Source: Phoronis australis (lineage: Eukaryota; Phoronida; Phoronidae). From it: 64,000 nucleotides of DNA. The notes beneath the pieces are model-generated. The model had not been told where the DNA came from and ran no database searches. It was given only the letters and a program-made list of their open reading frames with translations. Of this stretch, positions 63,871 through 64,000 are shown piece by piece (position 1 is the stretch's first letter; each line of letters begins with the position of its first letter). Both the position numbers and the translations under genes were made by a program. Location: positions 148,460 through 212,459 of the forward strand of contig NMRA01000483.1 of the NCBI GenBank assembly GCA_002633005.1, given 5' to 3'.

Positions 63871-64000
63871 CTGAAATACTACAGAACAGTCCAACCACGT
63901 GACAAATGTACCACTTTGACACAGTTTTGTCCATTACATTTCATTCAACACAAATTACTTTCAAGCAGTAAGAATGTTTTTAATGTGCAAGGTCACTTTG

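Larger units (their letters stand above)
61709..63490 (-). mobile_element. TIR DNA transposon family B, copy 2, with nested insertions
   Basis: The ends are atagaccctattcacgc (left) and gcgtgaatagggtctat (right), perfect for 17 bp. They are flanked by the direct repeat gcccac at 61703-61708 and 63491-63496. In reverse complement it aligns with 45329-46374 in three blocks interrupted by about 276 bp (62051-62326) and about 430 bp (62567-62998) of extra sequence. Confidence 0.9.

Noticed and set aside
1-64000. CRISPR array, phage, operon or other prokaryotic system
   Set aside because: All tandem repeats lack regular spacers, and the window is a spliced animal gene with eukaryotic SINEs and DNA transposons.

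Overview
The window is animal genomic DNA: AT-rich, intron-rich, full of young and decayed transposons, with one short assembly gap (85 Ns at 48450-48534) and a lone N at 22984. One gene is recognised. It lies on the minus strand and spans essentially the whole window: huntingtin (HTT). I rebuilt 38 well-supported exons plus one tentative 39-nt exon from splice sites, reading-frame continuity and similarity to the vertebrate protein. They encode about 1,975 codons, matching roughly human residues 1050 to 3073. The N-terminal third of the protein (including any polyQ/polyP exon) lies beyond the right edge, and the last exon (about 69 residues in human) beyond the left edge. High similarity to human (for example [38 protein letters not shown]) and many small phase-conserved exons suggest a slowly evolving invertebrate, most likely a deuterostome (amphioxus, hemichordate or echinoderm). 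A lophotrochozoan cannot be excluded from sequence alone.

Layout, reading the gene from its upstream side (high coordinates) down. 63.9-53.3 kb: end of the N-HEAT solenoid and the 1181-type Cdk5 site. 52.0-36.6 kb: rest of N-HEAT, the bridge region and the start of C-HEAT. 32.5-1.2 kb: C-HEAT, with the nuclear-export-like segment at 18.6 kb and the last visible exon at 1231-1391. Every exon-exon junction keeps the frame. All donors are GT and all acceptors AG. The last donor (GTATCCTT) looks like a minor-spliceosome (U12) site.

The introns hold the rest: (i) a very abundant repeat built of about 100-160 bp monomers with a terminal GGAC-rich stretch and hairpin (1-540, 27.2-29.6, 40.3, 42-43, 44-45.3, 47.7-49.1, 50.9, 53.7, 58-59.3 kb); (ii) a tRNA-derived SINE family (10.5, 26.0, 31.5, 54.5 kb), two copies with 13-bp target-site duplications; (iii) DNA transposons with terminal inverted repeats, including a roughly 1-kb family present twice in opposite orientation (45.3-46.4 and 61.7-63.5 kb), the second copy carrying nested insertions; (iv) a 124-bp near-perfect inverted repeat at 24.3-24.6 kb; (v) a 486-bp near-identical direct duplication at 22.5/23.1 kb; (vi) several short minisatellites. 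I found no other convincing protein-coding gene, functional tRNA or rRNA, CRISPR array or prokaryotic system.
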